Below, one piece after another: positions 23,816 through 34,103 of a stretch of 64,000 bases of DNA; position 1 is the first letter of the stretch, and each line of letters starts with the position of its first letter. Source of the stretch: Methylohalobius sp. (GTDB taxonomy: Bacteria > Pseudomonadota > Gammaproteobacteria > Methylococcales > Methylothermaceae). The DNA lies in NCBI GenBank assembly GCA_026415315.1, contig JAOAHI010000004.1, forward strand, positions 45,385 to 109,384, in the 5' to 3' direction. The translations under genes were made by a program, and so were the position numbers. The notes beneath the pieces are model-generated. The model ran no database searches. It saw only the letters and a list, made by a program, of their open reading frames with translations, and was not told where the DNA came from.

Positions 23816-25198
23816 ATGACCCGTACCGAGCGCCGCGCCGTCATCGGGTTGGCGTTGATCTTCGCCTTTAGGATGCTAGGGCTGTTCATCATTCTGCCGG
23901 TATTTTCTGTGCTCGCTGAAAATCTTCAGGGCGCCACCCCTGCGTTGACAGGTTTAGCCATTGGCGCTTATGGTTTCGCGCAGGCCCTTTTCCAAATTCC
24001 TTTTGGTCTTCTGTCCGACCGGGTCGGACGCAAGGCCGTGATCGCTGGAGGGCTGATCCTGTTTTTCCTTGGCAGCGGGCTGGCTGCGATTTCTAGCTCC
24101 ATCTACCAGGTAATCGCTGGGCGCCTCCTCCAAGGTAGCGGCGCCATCGCCGCCCCAGTGATGGCCTTAGTGGCGGATCTGACGCGCGAGGAGCAACGCA
24201 CCAAAGCCATGGCCGTGATCGGCGTCAGCATTGGCCTCTCGTTTGCCGTTTCGATGGTAGCTGGACCGGCGATCGGGCATTGGTGGGGACTGGCTGGTTT
24301 GTTTTGGGTCACGGCGGGATTGGCTCTGCTTGGGCTTATGATCTTGTGGACAATCGTCCCTACGCCGGTCGCAGTTCACTTCCACCGCGATGCCGAAACC
24401 CAGCCATCGCGCTTTGGCCAAGTTCTGACCGATCTGGAGCTGTTGCGCCTGGATTTCGGCATCTTAGTCTTACACGCTATCCTCACTGCTACCTTCCTCG
24501 CCGTGCCGATGGCACTGCGCGAGTTTGTGCCTACCTTTAAGCACAGCTATTTTTACCTATCGGCAATGGCCTTGGCGCTGCTTTTCATGATTCCACTAAT
24601 GATCGCAGCGGAGAGGAGACAACGGATGAAAGCGGTGTTTCTTCTGGGTGTGACCACGATTGTCTTCGCCGAAGCAAGCCTCGCATACTTCCACAACCAA
24701 CTTTACGCCATTGCCTTGGGTCTTACGGTGTTTTTCACTGGCTTTAACCTGCTAGAGGCGCTTTTGCCATCTCTGATTTCCAAAATCGCGCCGGTGGATC
24801 TAAAAGGCACGGCTATGGGAGTATATTCGACCAGTCAATTCCTCGGTGCCTTTTTGGGCGGAGCAGTTGGCGGTTTTCTGCATGGCCGTTTCGGCCTCGC
24901 CGCCGTGTTCTGGTTTAGCGCGGGAATGGCCCTGTTGTGGCTGCTCTTCGCCTTAAGCATGGCCCCACCGCGTGCCGTCAAAAGCCTGCTCCTTCCCCTT
25001 ACTCTACCCGATCCTCAGCGCGCCGTTCCCTTAGCCCATGCTTTGCGCCGATTGCCCGGAGTGGTCGAAGCGGTGGTGGTTCCAGATGAAAACGTGATTT
25101 ACCTGAAAGTCGATGAAAAGCTTTTGGATTTTGGACGCCTGGAGGCGCTTGTGACTGACTTTAGCGGATCTCTCACTGCTCAACCTGCGGAGAACTGA
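23816..25198 (+). CDS. YajR-like MFS transporter with C-terminal YAM domain
   Basis: A 460-residue major facilitator with 12 predicted helices. The motif A sequence [12 protein letters not shown] lies between helices 2 and 3, and [14 protein letters not shown] opens the first helix as in YajR. After the last helix a soluble ferredoxin-like domain of about 65 residues ([22 protein letters not shown]) matches the YAM domain. The substrate is unknown, and drug or metabolite efflux is inference. I start at the ATG at 23816; the frame runs open upstream without a convincing start. It ends one base before ssb. Confidence 0.9.
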   Translation: MTRTERRAVIGLALIFAFRMLGLFIILPVFSVLAENLQGATPALTGLAIGAYGFAQALFQIPFGLLSDRVGRKAVIAGGLILFFLGSGLAAISSSIYQVIAGRLLQGSGAIAAPVMALVADLTREEQRTKAMAVIGVSIGLSFAVSMVAGPAIGHWWGLAGLFWVTAGLALLGLMILWTIVPTPVAVHFHRDAETQPSRFGQVLTDLELLRLDFGILVLHAILTATFLAVPMALREFVPTFKHSYFYLSAMALALLFMIPLMIAAERRQRMKAVFLLGVTTIVFAEASLAYFHNQLYAIALGLTVFFTGFNLLEALLPSLISKIAPVDLKGTAMGVYSTSQFLGAFLGGAVGGFLHGRFGLAAVFWFSAGMALLWLLFALSMAPPRAVKSLLLPLTLPDPQRAVPLAHALRRLPGVVEAVVVPDENVIYLKVDEKLLDFGRLEALVTDFSGSLTAQPAEN

Positions 25199-25199
25199 C

Positions 25200-25664
25200 A
25201 TGGCAACACGAGGCATCAACAAAGTCATTTTGATTGGAAACCTAGGAGCCGATCCGGAAATCCGGTACACGCCCTCGGGGGAGGCGGTGGCAGCTTTGCG
25301 CATCGCCACCAGCGACGTTTGGAAAGACAAAAACGGCGAGCAGCAGGAGCGCACCGAATGGCACCGGGTGGTGTTGTTTGGGCGGCTGGCTGAGATTGCT
25401 GGGGAGTACCTCAAAAAGGGCCGGCAGGTGTATATCGAAGGGAGTCTGCGCACGCGCAAGTGGCAGGACCGAGACGGCCAAGAGCGATATACCACCGAAA
25501 TCGTTGGCCGGGAGATGCAGCTATTGGGTGGCCGTGGCGATGGAGCAGCCCAGGAACAAAGCTTTTCGGCTTATTCCGAGGGCACTGCCCCGTCCAAACC
25601 AAAGGCCGACAAACCGTCTGCGCCTAGCCAAGAAGACTTCGAGGACGACGACATTCCGTTCTGA
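25200..25664 (+). CDS. ssb: Single-stranded DNA-binding protein
   Basis: A 154-residue bacterial SSB. The OB-fold opens with [20 protein letters not shown] and carries [16 protein letters not shown] disordered linker follows and the protein ends in EDDDIPF, the acidic tip that recruits repair and replication proteins. It follows the MFS gene after one base, and uvrA and rmuC are nearby on the other strand. In many proteobacteria ssb adjoins uvrA and an MFS gene in this same arrangement. Confidence 0.97.
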   Translation: MATRGINKVILIGNLGADPEIRYTPSGEAVAALRIATSDVWKDKNGEQQERTEWHRVVLFGRLAEIAGEYLKKGRQVYIEGSLRTRKWQDRDGQERYTTEIVGREMQLLGGRGDGAAQEQSFSAYSEGTAPSKPKADKPSAPSQEDFEDDDIPF

Positions 25665-25667
25665 GCG

Positions 25668-26348
25668 TTGGAAATTCAGCCTATACCAGGATTTAGCCAG
25701 CCGGTCAGTTCTCTCACCCACTTGCTTGGAGCCGGAGTTTTCACTCTGCTGACACCGCCTTTGTGGCATCGCCTTCGTCATTGGCGATATCGCTGGACTA
25801 CCATTTTGTTCTCGTTCTCTGCCGTCTTCCTGCTGGTGATGAGCGGGGTCTACCATCTGCTCGCCCAAGAGGGCACTGCGCACCGGGTACTACAGCGTTT
25901 AGATCACGCTGCGATCTTTGTCCTGATCGCCGGCAGTTTTACCCCGCTGCAACCGGCTTTTTTTCCCACTTGGTGGGGAAGCTGGGGGGTGTTGCTTTTG
26001 ATCTGGACGCTGGCAATTGTGGGCATAATCTTAAAAAGCGTATTTTTCGACGCGATCCCAGAGGGAATCGGACTGACGCTTTATCTCAGCTTAGGTTGGA
26101 TCGGGTTAGGTACAGGCATCGCTTTGGGACGGCGCTTTGGTTTTATCTTCATTCGTCCCTTGATCTTGGGAGGGGTAGCATACACGCTAGGAGCCATCGC
26201 CGATTTTACTCGCTGGCCAGTGTTGATTCCGGGCATAGTTGGCCCCCACGAGCTGATGCACTTGGCAGTGCTCGTGGGGATCTTTGGGTTTTGGCGGTTC
26301 TTCTTCACTCGCTTGCCGGCTGCCACTCGAGCAGCATCAACGCCTTAG
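25668..26348 (+). CDS. Hemolysin III / PAQR family membrane protein
   Basis: A 226-residue, seven-helix membrane protein of the PAQR/hemolysin III family. Conserved metal-site residues are visible: SGVYHLL, LDHAAIFVLIAGSFTP, and GPHELMHLAVL near the C-terminus. The relatives are hydrolase-like or lipid-related proteins, and the hemolysin name is historical. The start codon appears to be TTG at 25668, three bases after the ssb stop. The 3' end overlaps the convergent phoX gene by four bases. Confidence 0.85.
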   Translation: MEIQPIPGFSQPVSSLTHLLGAGVFTLLTPPLWHRLRHWRYRWTTILFSFSAVFLLVMSGVYHLLAQEGTAHRVLQRLDHAAIFVLIAGSFTPLQPAFFPTWWGSWGVLLLIWTLAIVGIILKSVFFDAIPEGIGLTLYLSLGWIGLGTGIALGRRFGFIFIRPLILGGVAYTLGAIADFTRWPVLIPGIVGPHELMHLAVLVGIFGFWRFFFTRLPAATRAASTP

Positions 26349-28381
26349 TTTCCTATCTTGCGGCCGCTTTTTTCATACACGGCAATCACGCTCGGCTTGG
26401 AGACCTCCCTCTCGTCCGACGGCCAGAAAGGCCACCTCCTAGAGAAGACTTCGCCCTCGTGCGGGTGCTGGACCGCGCAAAAGAACGTGCGGTTATCGCC
26501 AGAAAACTCCGGCCCACAAATTTCACATCCAGGCACACCGCTTAGAAATTGCCGCAGAAGGCCTCGATTCTTGCCTTCGACCGGCACGGCAAATACGCCA
26601 TCGTTTTGACCAAAGCCTTCCGTACCGCTGAAAAACTGTCCGTCCGTAGCGATCCAAAGATTGCCGTCGTCGTCGAAGACGATGTTGTCGGGATCGGAGA
26701 TGGGGCTAACCCCGGCGCCTACAGGATCGGCGATATCCCCAAAGCGCGCGTTGTCTGCCGGCACCGATGGATTACCACACTTGATGAACACCCGCCAGCG
26801 AAAAGTAAGCGCACCAGCGTCGTCTCCATCTTCCACGATCTCCAAAATATGGCCGTGGGGATTCGGCCCACGAGGGTTGGCCTCGTTGGGAGTCCTGCGC
26901 CTGTCGTTGTTAGTCAGCACCACATAAACGCGACCTGTTTTAGGGCTGGCCTCGATATCTTCTGGGCGGTCCATGGGCGTTGCACCAAGTACGTCTGCCG
27001 CACCTCGGGTGTTGATCAATACCTCTGCTTGACTGCGGAATCCAGCTCGATCCAGCAAATTACCGGGAGCCCACTCCAAAGGCAGCCACACTCCTGTTCC
27101 CATCTCGTCCCCTGCCGCCTCACCCACGTCAAAACGCGCCACATACAAGGTGCCTTCGTCCAAAAGGTCGAAATTAGCGCGGCGATTAAATGGGTTAAAG
27201 CGGCGACGAGAGATGAATTTGTAGACATACTCAAAACGGGCATCATCGCCGCTGTAGACTACCACCTGGCCGCTTTTGGCCAACACGCAGGTAGCTGCCT
27301 CGTGCTTGAAACGCCCTAAAGCAGTGCGCTTTTTGGGCACGAAATTCGGATCATACGGATCGATTTCAACCACATAGCCGAAACGATGGTACTCTTTTGG
27401 ATCCGTCGTCAAATCAAAGCGGGGCACAAAACGTTCCCACTTGCGTTCCGTCTCTCCCCGCGCAGCAGGAATACGCTCGCTCAGCCTACGCTCCTCAAGG
27501 GCAAGGCGCCCGAAATGAGCAAAGTACTGATCAAAGTTCTCCTCGCAGCTTAACACGGTTCCCCAGGGAGTTTTGCCCCCCGCGCAGTTGTTCAACGTAC
27601 CCAGTACCACCGTGCCGCTGGGATCGGATCGAGTTTGCATTAGCGGATGACCGCGCAAAGGGCCTGCGATCTCGATCGGTGTGGAACCGGTGATACGCCG
27701 GTTAAAGGGAGAACGGCGATTAAAGCGCCATTTCCCGCGTGGACCGCGCACCAGCTCGATGATGCTGATTCCGTGTGCTTCGATTTCAACTTCTACCTGA
27801 TTTCGAGTCGGATTTGCCGGATCATAATCGGGAAACATATCCGAAGGGGTAGTGTACTCGTGATTTACTGCCAATAGAGCCCGCCTTGGATTCTTCGGAG
27901 AATTCAGCAGTATTAGCTCGAGCATGCGTCGGGCGAACCCCTCTAAAGTACCGTGCACTTCGACCCAGCGGCTGACCGCCTCGGGCAGGGGATACCACAG
28001 CACCAAATCACAATTGAAGCCAAATTGCTGAGCTTGACTCTGTCCAGTCTGATTCCACAAATCGAAGGCTGGCGCCTGCGGGATGAGCGGGTCTCCCCAG
28101 CGCAGCAAAACGTCCACCTCATAGTTTGGAGGCACTACAACGTCTGAATTATTGCCAAAGGGAACCGTAGCAAAGCGTAAGCGCTCTCCGGGGTCCGAGG
28201 AGTTAGTCAAGCCGGAGCTTTGGGAGTCCCCAAAGCCGGGCCTTACAAACAGCACCGCTCCGGCAACGCCTATCCCTCGAAGTACCGTGCGGCGAGAGAT
28301 GGCGCGTTCCAAAACGCTGTAAAACGGCTCGCCATGTTGCTTTCTTTCCTCTAACGGAACATCCACGTCATAATTGGACAT
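26345..28381 (-). CDS. phoX: PhoX family alkaline phosphatase (DUF839), Tat-exported
   Basis: A 678-residue PhoX homologue. PhoX enzymes are Fe/Ca-dependent phosphatases exported folded by the Tat system. A twin-arginine signal is visible (ISRRTVLRGIGVAGAVL, about residues 29-45). Conserved DUF839 blocks include NNCAGGKTPWGTVLSCEENFDQ-type residues, GRFKHEAATCV and ANPRGPNPHGHILEI. A ribosome-binding GGAGG precedes the ATG. It is last in a same-strand series with PhoD and a calcineurin-like phosphoesterase, which suggests a phosphorus-scavenging group. Confidence 0.9.
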   Translation of the reverse strand: MSNYDVDVPLEERKQHGEPFYSVLERAISRRTVLRGIGVAGAVLFVRPGFGDSQSSGLTNSSDPGERLRFATVPFGNNSDVVVPPNYEVDVLLRWGDPLIPQAPAFDLWNQTGQSQAQQFGFNCDLVLWYPLPEAVSRWVEVHGTLEGFARRMLELILLNSPKNPRRALLAVNHEYTTPSDMFPDYDPANPTRNQVEVEIEAHGISIIELVRGPRGKWRFNRRSPFNRRITGSTPIEIAGPLRGHPLMQTRSDPSGTVVLGTLNNCAGGKTPWGTVLSCEENFDQYFAHFGRLALEERRLSERIPAARGETERKWERFVPRFDLTTDPKEYHRFGYVVEIDPYDPNFVPKKRTALGRFKHEAATCVLAKSGQVVVYSGDDARFEYVYKFISRRRFNPFNRRANFDLLDEGTLYVARFDVGEAAGDEMGTGVWLPLEWAPGNLLDRAGFRSQAEVLINTRGAADVLGATPMDRPEDIEASPKTGRVYVVLTNNDRRRTPNEANPRGPNPHGHILEIVEDGDDAGALTFRWRVFIKCGNPSVPADNARFGDIADPVGAGVSPISDPDNIVFDDDGNLWIATDGQFFSGTEGFGQNDGVFAVPVEGKNRGLLRQFLSGVPGCEICGPEFSGDNRTFFCAVQHPHEGEVFSRRWPFWPSDEREVSKPSVIAVYEKSGRKIGN

Positions 28382-28395
28382 ACTACACCTCCGCT

Positions 28396-29835
28396 TTAAG
28401 GTTTTAACGTGATCTCATACACTGCCTCGCCTCTAACATCCCGAACGCTGGCCTGGAGCACGCCGCCTCGATCGATCTGAATCACCCCGAAATTCATCCA
28501 TTTCACAGCCTCTTCGTAGGTAGCCACCTCGTCACTAGGGCCAAAGAAAAACAGGCGCTTCGGATTGAGGCTGAGGTCGAAATCGGGATTGGGGAACAAA
28601 CCAGCGTTCATCGGCCCTGAGACAAACTCATAAAGTTCAAACCCAGGATCCTCTGGAAACGGCCGATAGCGAAATCCAGTGGCAAAGTGGACATCGGTGG
28701 TGATAAACAACACATTGCGTATCCCCTCATCGCGCAGGAAGCGCACAATTTCCCAAAGCTCGTTTTCAAAACCGGTGTTTTGATCGAAATTCGCCCAGCC
28801 ATCGCGACCGTTTTCCGGTGGGAAACCGGTCGGAATGGACAAGGGGACGCTGGAGGCAATTACTTTCCATGTAGCCTCGCTGGCTTTGAGACGGGCCTTC
28901 AACCAGGTCAACTGCTCGCGCCCAAGCAGAGTCTTAGGAAAAGGCTTACTGTCGGGCGCACTGTTGGCATCGCGGTACTGGCGTGTGTCAAGCAGAATGA
29001 GGTCTAAGTGCTTACCCCAGCGGATCGCCCGATACAGGCGCCCGGGCGTTTTGGGGTCCTCGGCAACTGGGTTGTAGTCTAAGAACGCCCGCAGCCCGAA
29101 GGGCAAAAGATGAACACGAGGAGAGTACAGAGGCGTTTGCTGGGCATCGTGCAGGGGGCCAAAGTCGTTGACGACCTCGTGATCGTCCCATATTGCTATA
29201 TAAGGAACATGGGCGCGTAGGCGCTGGAAGTTTGCCTCCTCTAGGTTATAACGCCAATGCGCCCAAAAATCTCTCACATCGACGGCCGGCCCAAAGCTTC
29301 CAGGAATCTGAGCATTGCCATATCTTCCTGTGGCCTCGCAGCGGCTATCGGCGTAGATCATATCCCCAAGCCCTAAGAAGAAATCCGGCTGTAAGGCTTC
29401 CACCGCTGTGAACAACGGATAGCCCAGACGGGCATCACGGCAGACGTTTTGCCCGCCCACATCGCCGCCCCAAGCAAAACGAACTGTGGCCAGCGTTTCT
29501 GGGCTAGGAGCAGTGCGAAAACTGCCCATGTGCGCCTGCGGTTCAGAGCACCAGACCCGATAGCGGTACAGCCTGTCCGGTCGCAACCGTCGCAGTGATA
29601 GCTTGACGGTAAAGTCGCGTTCGGCGGTTGCCGGCAAGGCCCAGTTGCCTCCTCCTGGACCCTCTACCTGAATGCGCATCCACCCCTCGCGGTCGGCGCG
29701 CGCCCACAGCACTGCTGTGCGGTCGACGACGTCTCCCGCCGCCCAGTGGGTGACCGAGCATGTGCTTGCTCGGATCCTCTCCGTCCACACCCATCCTAAG
29801 AGGACGGTAATAAGCGTCCAGCCCAACGACTGCAT
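28396..29835 (-). CDS. phoD: PhoD family alkaline phosphatase
   Basis: A 479-residue secreted phosphodiesterase/monoesterase of the PhoD type, with an N-terminal signal sequence (about 1-23). Metal-binding motifs are seen in FAWGGDVGGQN, FFLGLGDMIYADSRC, IWDDHEVVNDFGP and ITTDVHFATG. The FGLR and LLDTRQYRD blocks are also typical. The family uses Ca and Fe. It lies between phoX and a calcineurin-like gene with gaps of 14 and 7 bases, so one transcript is likely. Confidence 0.9.
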   Translation of the reverse strand: MQSLGWTLITVLLGWVWTERIRASTCSVTHWAAGDVVDRTAVLWARADREGWMRIQVEGPGGGNWALPATAERDFTVKLSLRRLRPDRLYRYRVWCSEPQAHMGSFRTAPSPETLATVRFAWGGDVGGQNVCRDARLGYPLFTAVEALQPDFFLGLGDMIYADSRCEATGRYGNAQIPGSFGPAVDVRDFWAHWRYNLEEANFQRLRAHVPYIAIWDDHEVVNDFGPLHDAQQTPLYSPRVHLLPFGLRAFLDYNPVAEDPKTPGRLYRAIRWGKHLDLILLDTRQYRDANSAPDSKPFPKTLLGREQLTWLKARLKASEATWKVIASSVPLSIPTGFPPENGRDGWANFDQNTGFENELWEIVRFLRDEGIRNVLFITTDVHFATGFRYRPFPEDPGFELYEFVSGPMNAGLFPNPDFDLSLNPKRLFFFGPSDEVATYEEAVKWMNFGVIQIDRGGVLQASVRDVRGEAVYEITLKP

Positions 29836-29842
29836 TTTGGCT

Positions 29843-30856
29843 TCAGCGTTTTTCTAGGATCTTCTGCTCAAACACGAACAGTGAGGGGGAGTGGGGTACT
29901 ACATGCACTTTGATCCAGTTGACGCGCGGGCTACCAAAGGTTTGAATGCGGGTGAAATTGGCCAGCCTGGGTTCTTCCCGATCGAACGGCTTGTCGATCA
30001 GGTACTCGTGGAAGTCCCCATGGGCTAGCACCACCGGCTTGTCGAAACCGGCGACTCGTTCCTTGAGGTGGGATAAAAAGGCGTTGAAACCAGCGCGACC
30101 CGGATCGGTTTCCCCCAACTCGAAGCGGGGATTGGCTTGCATCAGAAGAAATACACCCTTGGCACTTTGCTGGCGGGCGTGCGCGAAAATCACGTCCAGC
30201 CAGGCTAAAGTCGCCTGCAAGCGTTGTTCAAATTCAGCGATCCGGTCTGGGCGCGGGGTTTGTGCCGAATCCTTAGGGTCAAAGCCACTCCAAGGTTCTA
30301 AATCGTTATTGCTCCCGACCACGTGCAGCGTGCCAAACAAGACCCCGCTGCGGCTGAACAACACGTTCTCGACAAACGGCTCAAACCCGGGAAAGCTCGC
30401 CTGGCTGAGCACCGCAATCGGTTGCGCGCCGGTAGAGCGGGCGGAATGGGGGAAAAAGGTGCGACGCAGGAAATCGAGCCGCTCCAAAGGATAGTAGCGG
30501 CCGTTGCTCGGGCGGTGGCAATCGGTCCACTCGTTGTCTCCTGGCGTATAAATAAAGGCGCGCTGAAATTTTTGAAACTGCCTAAAGCGGCTTAAAATCA
30601 GCTCATCGTCGCAGCGCTCTCCCCCACCTTTGATATCCCCAGCATGCAGAACAAAGCGGATGGAGGGATCGCGGTTGATCGCTTCGATCAGGCCGTCGAA
30701 ATCTTTAACTTGCCCCTCACCGTATGGCAGATCGCCAATTAAGGCAAAGGCAAACCCCTCGCCGGCAATCCGTGAAGGAAGGTTGATCTCGCACTGACCA
30801 ACGGCAGATAAGACGCTGCCTAGAACAAAAGCCAACGCTCCCCAATAGCACCTCAT
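29843..30856 (-). CDS. Secreted calcineurin-like metallophosphoesterase
   Basis: A 337-residue protein with a signal peptide (about 1-20) and the metallophosphoesterase motifs FALIGDLPYG (Asp ligand), LHAGDIKGGGERCDD (GD motif), TPGDNEW (GDN variant) and VLAHGDFHEY (GH-like motif). The substrate is unknown. It is the first gene of the three-phosphatase series. The roughly 100 bases upstream should hold the promoter; I saw no convincing Pho box there. Confidence 0.85.
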   Translation of the reverse strand: MRCYWGALAFVLGSVLSAVGQCEINLPSRIAGEGFAFALIGDLPYGEGQVKDFDGLIEAINRDPSIRFVLHAGDIKGGGERCDDELILSRFRQFQKFQRAFIYTPGDNEWTDCHRPSNGRYYPLERLDFLRRTFFPHSARSTGAQPIAVLSQASFPGFEPFVENVLFSRSGVLFGTLHVVGSNNDLEPWSGFDPKDSAQTPRPDRIAEFEQRLQATLAWLDVIFAHARQQSAKGVFLLMQANPRFELGETDPGRAGFNAFLSHLKERVAGFDKPVVLAHGDFHEYLIDKPFDREEPRLANFTRIQTFGSPRVNWIKVHVVPHSPSLFVFEQKILEKR

Positions 30857-30956
30857 CCTCTATCCCCTTTCTGACGACTGAGGAGGATAGGGTCTTAAAA
30901 GCAGGTGACAGGGGTTTTAAACTCCAGTTAAACTTTTGTGACCGGGCGACCGTTCA

Positions 30957-31763
30957 TCACTCCCCAAGCTGCAGCAGCAAGTTGCGCTGTCGGGCCACGT
31001 GGAAAGCCCACATCCAAACGCCCGCCCCGACCAGAAGGTATAATCCGTTAAGCGCTGTCGCCCAGAAGAAATGCTCCCAAAGAAATTGGCGTTCGATCAA
31101 TACCGCCCGCATTCCCTCAAACACCCAGGCACAAGGAAGGGATAGCGCTATAGGTTGCAGACACTCAGGCAATACCGAGACCGGATAGTAAATGCCGCTG
31201 ACTGGGGCGATGGCAAAAATCAAAGCCCAGGCCAAGCCCTCTGCTCCCAGGCCATATCGCAGGATTAAGGCGATCACCACCAAACCGACGGCCCAGCCCA
31301 TGATCATCAGGTTGATGAAAAACCCCACCAGAGGCAGTCCCATCGTAAAGATTGAATAGCGATACAACACGATCGCCAGTCCTGCCGCCGCCCCCACACC
31401 GATGAGGGTGCGAAGAAGGCTAATCGCCATCAAAGCGATGATCCACTCCCAAGGACGAAGCGGAGAGACAAACAACTGGCCCAAATTGCGCGACCACATT
31501 TCCTCCAGAAACACCACCGAGATGCCAAGCTGGGCCCGAAATAGAACATCCCACAGCAATACGGCGGCAATAAACAACCCAGCCGCTTGAGCCACCCAGG
31601 GGCTTTGCTGAGCTAGAAATTGGTTAATCAGCCCCCATAGGATCATCTGCACCGTAGGCCAATACGCCAACTCCAATACCCTCGGCCAAGACCCTTGGAG
31701 CAGGTATAAGTAGCGCACGATCAAGGCGTAAATCCGCATCAAGCTGGCCAGAATCGTTTTCAC
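30957..31763 (-). CDS. ABC-2 type transporter permease
   Basis: A 268-residue membrane protein with six predicted helices and the ABC-2 membrane fold. The conserved late segment AIAPVSGIYYPVSVLPECLQ is typical of permeases related to those exporting polysaccharide, lipid or drugs. It begins right after the ATPase gene (stop and start adjoin), so the two form one exporter. The substrate cannot be deduced. Confidence 0.85.
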   Translation of the reverse strand: MKTILASLMRIYALIVRYLYLLQGSWPRVLELAYWPTVQMILWGLINQFLAQQSPWVAQAAGLFIAAVLLWDVLFRAQLGISVVFLEEMWSRNLGQLFVSPLRPWEWIIALMAISLLRTLIGVGAAAGLAIVLYRYSIFTMGLPLVGFFINLMIMGWAVGLVVIALILRYGLGAEGLAWALIFAIAPVSGIYYPVSVLPECLQPIALSLPCAWVFEGMRAVLIERQFLWEHFFWATALNGLYLLVGAGVWMWAFHVARQRNLLLQLGE

Positions 31764-32492
31764 CTAGGAACCCCGGGCGATAGCGATGAAAACCTCCTCT
31801 AGGTTACTCCAGCCGTAGCGCTCGATCAGTGCCTGCGGTGCCCCATGGGCTGCGATTTTCCCTCGACGCAAAATGTACACATAGTCGCATAGGCGCTCGA
31901 CCTCAGCCATGTTGTGGGAGGCCAGCAGCAAGGTAGCACCGCTTTGCCGTTGGTAGTCCAGAAGATAACTGCGGATGCGCTCGGCCGAGTCGGGATCCAA
32001 AGAAGCCGTTGGCTCGTCCATGAGCAGAACCTCCGGCCGATTGAGGAGGGACTTGGCCAAAGCTACTCGCGTCTTCTGGCCAGCCGAGAGTGAACCATAA
32101 GGCCGCGTCAGCAGAGAGGTCAAATCCAAAGCCTCGGCCAATTCCAAAATTCGGGTTTTTCGCTTGGAAATACCGTATAGGCGGCCATAAATGTCCAAGT
32201 TCTGCGCCACCGTCAGGCGGTGGGGTAAGTCCACGTAGGGAGAAGTGAAATTCATCCTCGGCAAAGACCGATAGCGCTCGCGCACCATGTCATAACCCAA
32301 CACCCGCACTTGCCCGGAGGTGGGGAGCAAAAGCCCAAGCAAAATCGCCAAAGTTGTAGTCTTGCCCGCACCATTGCCGCCAAGCAAGGCGCAAACCTGA
32401 CCCACAGTGACGGTAAAGGAGATATCATCTAAGGCCGCAACATGGGCGTAACGTTTGCTTAAATGAACCGCCTCGATGACTGCCTTGGGCAT
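31764..32492 (-). CDS. ABC transporter ATP-binding protein
   Basis: A 242-residue ABC ATPase with Walker A GGNGAGKTTT, the Q-loop, a signature LSAGQKTRVALAKSL, Walker B VLLMDEPTASLD and the switch His in LLASHNMAEVERL. It belongs to the ABC-2 exporter class and pairs with the permease encoded immediately downstream. Divergent from the PilZ gene. Confidence 0.92.
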   Translation of the reverse strand: MPKAVIEAVHLSKRYAHVAALDDISFTVTVGQVCALLGGNGAGKTTTLAILLGLLLPTSGQVRVLGYDMVRERYRSLPRMNFTSPYVDLPHRLTVAQNLDIYGRLYGISKRKTRILELAEALDLTSLLTRPYGSLSAGQKTRVALAKSLLNRPEVLLMDEPTASLDPDSAERIRSYLLDYQRQSGATLLLASHNMAEVERLCDYVYILRRGKIAAHGAPQALIERYGWSNLEEVFIAIARGS

Positions 32493-32536
32493 TTGTATTC
32501 TTCTATACTTTTTTGAGCGAAACGGTCTTTACCCCT

Positions 32537-33274
32537 ATGTCTGAGCCAAACTCTGAACAGTTTTTCCTCCACACCAAAGCTGAAATCGTCCGGGTCTTGC
32601 GTGCTTTGATGCAGCAACGCTGCATCATCAGCGCCAGCATCGAAGGCAATGCGGCGAGCCTGGCCACAGCACTGCTCTGGGTGGACCCCGATCACGACCG
32701 AATTGCCTTGGATTGCAGCCCTCATCCCAAGATCAACCAAAAAGTGCTGGAAAGCAAAAAGCTGTTCTGCCTAACCAGCCTTGAACACATTGAAGTTAAA
32801 TTCGTCGCACGCGAATTACAAGAAGCCAAGTTCCAGGGCCAACCGGTGTTTTGCGCCCAATTGCCCGAAACACTCTACTACCCCCAGAAACGCCAGATTT
32901 ATCGCCTTACCTTAGCCAAGACGTTACCTGTACGTTGCCGCTTAACTTTAGAAGGAGACAAATCTGTCCTCTTACCCGCTCTCGACCTAGGCATAGGCGG
33001 AGTAGGGCTGTTTGACTCTACCGGGGCCGTCGCGCTGAGTGAGGGTGCCATATACTCAAACTGCTGTATGGAGCTACCTGGCGTAGGTGAGATCAGGTTT
33101 GACCTTCAGGTTCGCTGGCTCCTCGACCTGGCTCCTGGTCGGCGCATAGGCGGCGCATTTGTCAATCTCAAGCCTAAAGATGCGATCCTCCTCCAGCGCT
33201 ACCTCAACCAGGAACAGATCAAACTCCGCCAAACGATGCCAGACAAGCCCTCATCGCCGCCCCCAACTCGGTGA
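32537..33274 (+). CDS. YcgR-like flagellar-brake/PilZ domain protein
   Basis: A protein of about 245 residues with an N-terminal YcgR-like domain (about 1-105) and a C-terminal PilZ domain (about 110-225). PilZ domains bind cyclic di-GMP through RxxxR and D/NxSxxG motifs. Here RQIYR is present, while the second motif reads DLGIGGVG with Gly for Ser, so binding may be altered. It could act on pilus-based motility, given pilS-pilR and pilC-pilD in the window. The start is uncertain: ATG at 32537 or TTG at 32513, neither with a clear ribosome site. Its 3' end overlaps the convergent sucD. Confidence 0.8.
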   Translation: MSEPNSEQFFLHTKAEIVRVLRALMQQRCIISASIEGNAASLATALLWVDPDHDRIALDCSPHPKINQKVLESKKLFCLTSLEHIEVKFVARELQEAKFQGQPVFCAQLPETLYYPQKRQIYRLTLAKTLPVRCRLTLEGDKSVLLPALDLGIGGVGLFDSTGAVALSEGAIYSNCCMELPGVGEIRFDLQVRWLLDLAPGRRIGGAFVNLKPKDAILLQRYLNQEQIKLRQTMPDKPSSPPPTR

Positions 33275-34103
33275 CTCTATCGACCACCTCTACGCCGGCC
33301 CGGCGTAAGGCGGCTACCTTGGTTTCAGCGCTACCTGAGCCTCCGCTGATGATTGCCCCAGCATGGCCCATGCGCCGTCCAGCGGGAGCAGTGCGCCCGG
33401 CAATGTACGCCACCACCGGTTTAGAGACGTGAGAACGGATGTACTCAGCGGCCTCTTCCTCCTCTTGGCCGCCGATTTCACCGATCAGGATAATACCTTT
33501 AGTTTCAGGATCCTGCTCGAACAGGGCGAGAACCTCAACAAAACCCAAACCGTGAATCGGATCACCACCGATGCCGATGCAAGTGCTTTGGCCTAATCCA
33601 GCCTGAGTCGTCTGCCACACCGCTTCATATGTCAAAGTCCCCGAGCGCGATACGATGCCTACCTCCCCGCGGCGGTGGATAAAGCCCGGCATAATGCCGA
33701 TCTTGCACTCCCCCGGAGTTATGATCCCCGGGCAGTTAGGGCCGATCAACACGCAATCGCAATCGGCCAACACGGATTTCACGCGTAGCATGTGTAGGGT
33801 GGGAATCCCCTCGGTGATGCATACGATGAGTTTCACTCCGCAATCGGCCGCCTCTAAGATCGCGTCGGCGGCAAACGACGGCGGAACATAAATGACGCTG
33901 GCGGTAGCGCCAGTCGCATGCACCGCTTCGCGCATAGTATTGAAAACGGGCCGTCCCAGATGGGTTTGACCCCCTCGTCCCGGGGTTACCCCGCCTACCA
34001 ACTGCGTACCGTATTCAATAGCCTGTTGGCAGTGGAAAGTCGCCTGCTTACCCGTGAATCCTTGGCATAAGACGCGCGTGGTTCTATCTACCAGAACGCT
34101 CAT
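33219..34103 (-). CDS. sucD: Succinate-CoA ligase (ADP-forming) alpha subunit
   Basis: A 294-residue alpha subunit that binds CoA and carries the phospho-His. CoA-binding [10 protein letters not shown], the [16 protein letters not shown] block and the phosphohistidine segment [13 protein letters not shown] are visible. Malate-CoA ligase of the serine cycle (mtkB) is a close relative. I favour SucD because no serine-cycle genes lie nearby, but this cannot be settled here. The start overlaps the end of sucC by 20 bases. Confidence 0.9.
   Translation of the reverse strand: MSVLVDRTTRVLCQGFTGKQATFHCQQAIEYGTQLVGGVTPGRGGQTHLGRPVFNTMREAVHATGATASVIYVPPSFAADAILEAADCGVKLIVCITEGIPTLHMLRVKSVLADCDCVLIGPNCPGIITPGECKIGIMPGFIHRRGEVGIVSRSGTLTYEAVWQTTQAGLGQSTCIGIGGDPIHGLGFVEVLALFEQDPETKGIILIGEIGGQEEEEAAEYIRSHVSKPVVAYIAGRTAPAGRRMGHAGAIISGGSGSAETKVAALRRAGVEVVDRVTELGAAMRACLASFGGV

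Noticed and set aside
30880..30945. Pho box ahead of the phosphatase genes
   Set aside because: CTGTCAC occurs once and GGTCAC nearby, but the second half-site with correct spacing is not convincing.
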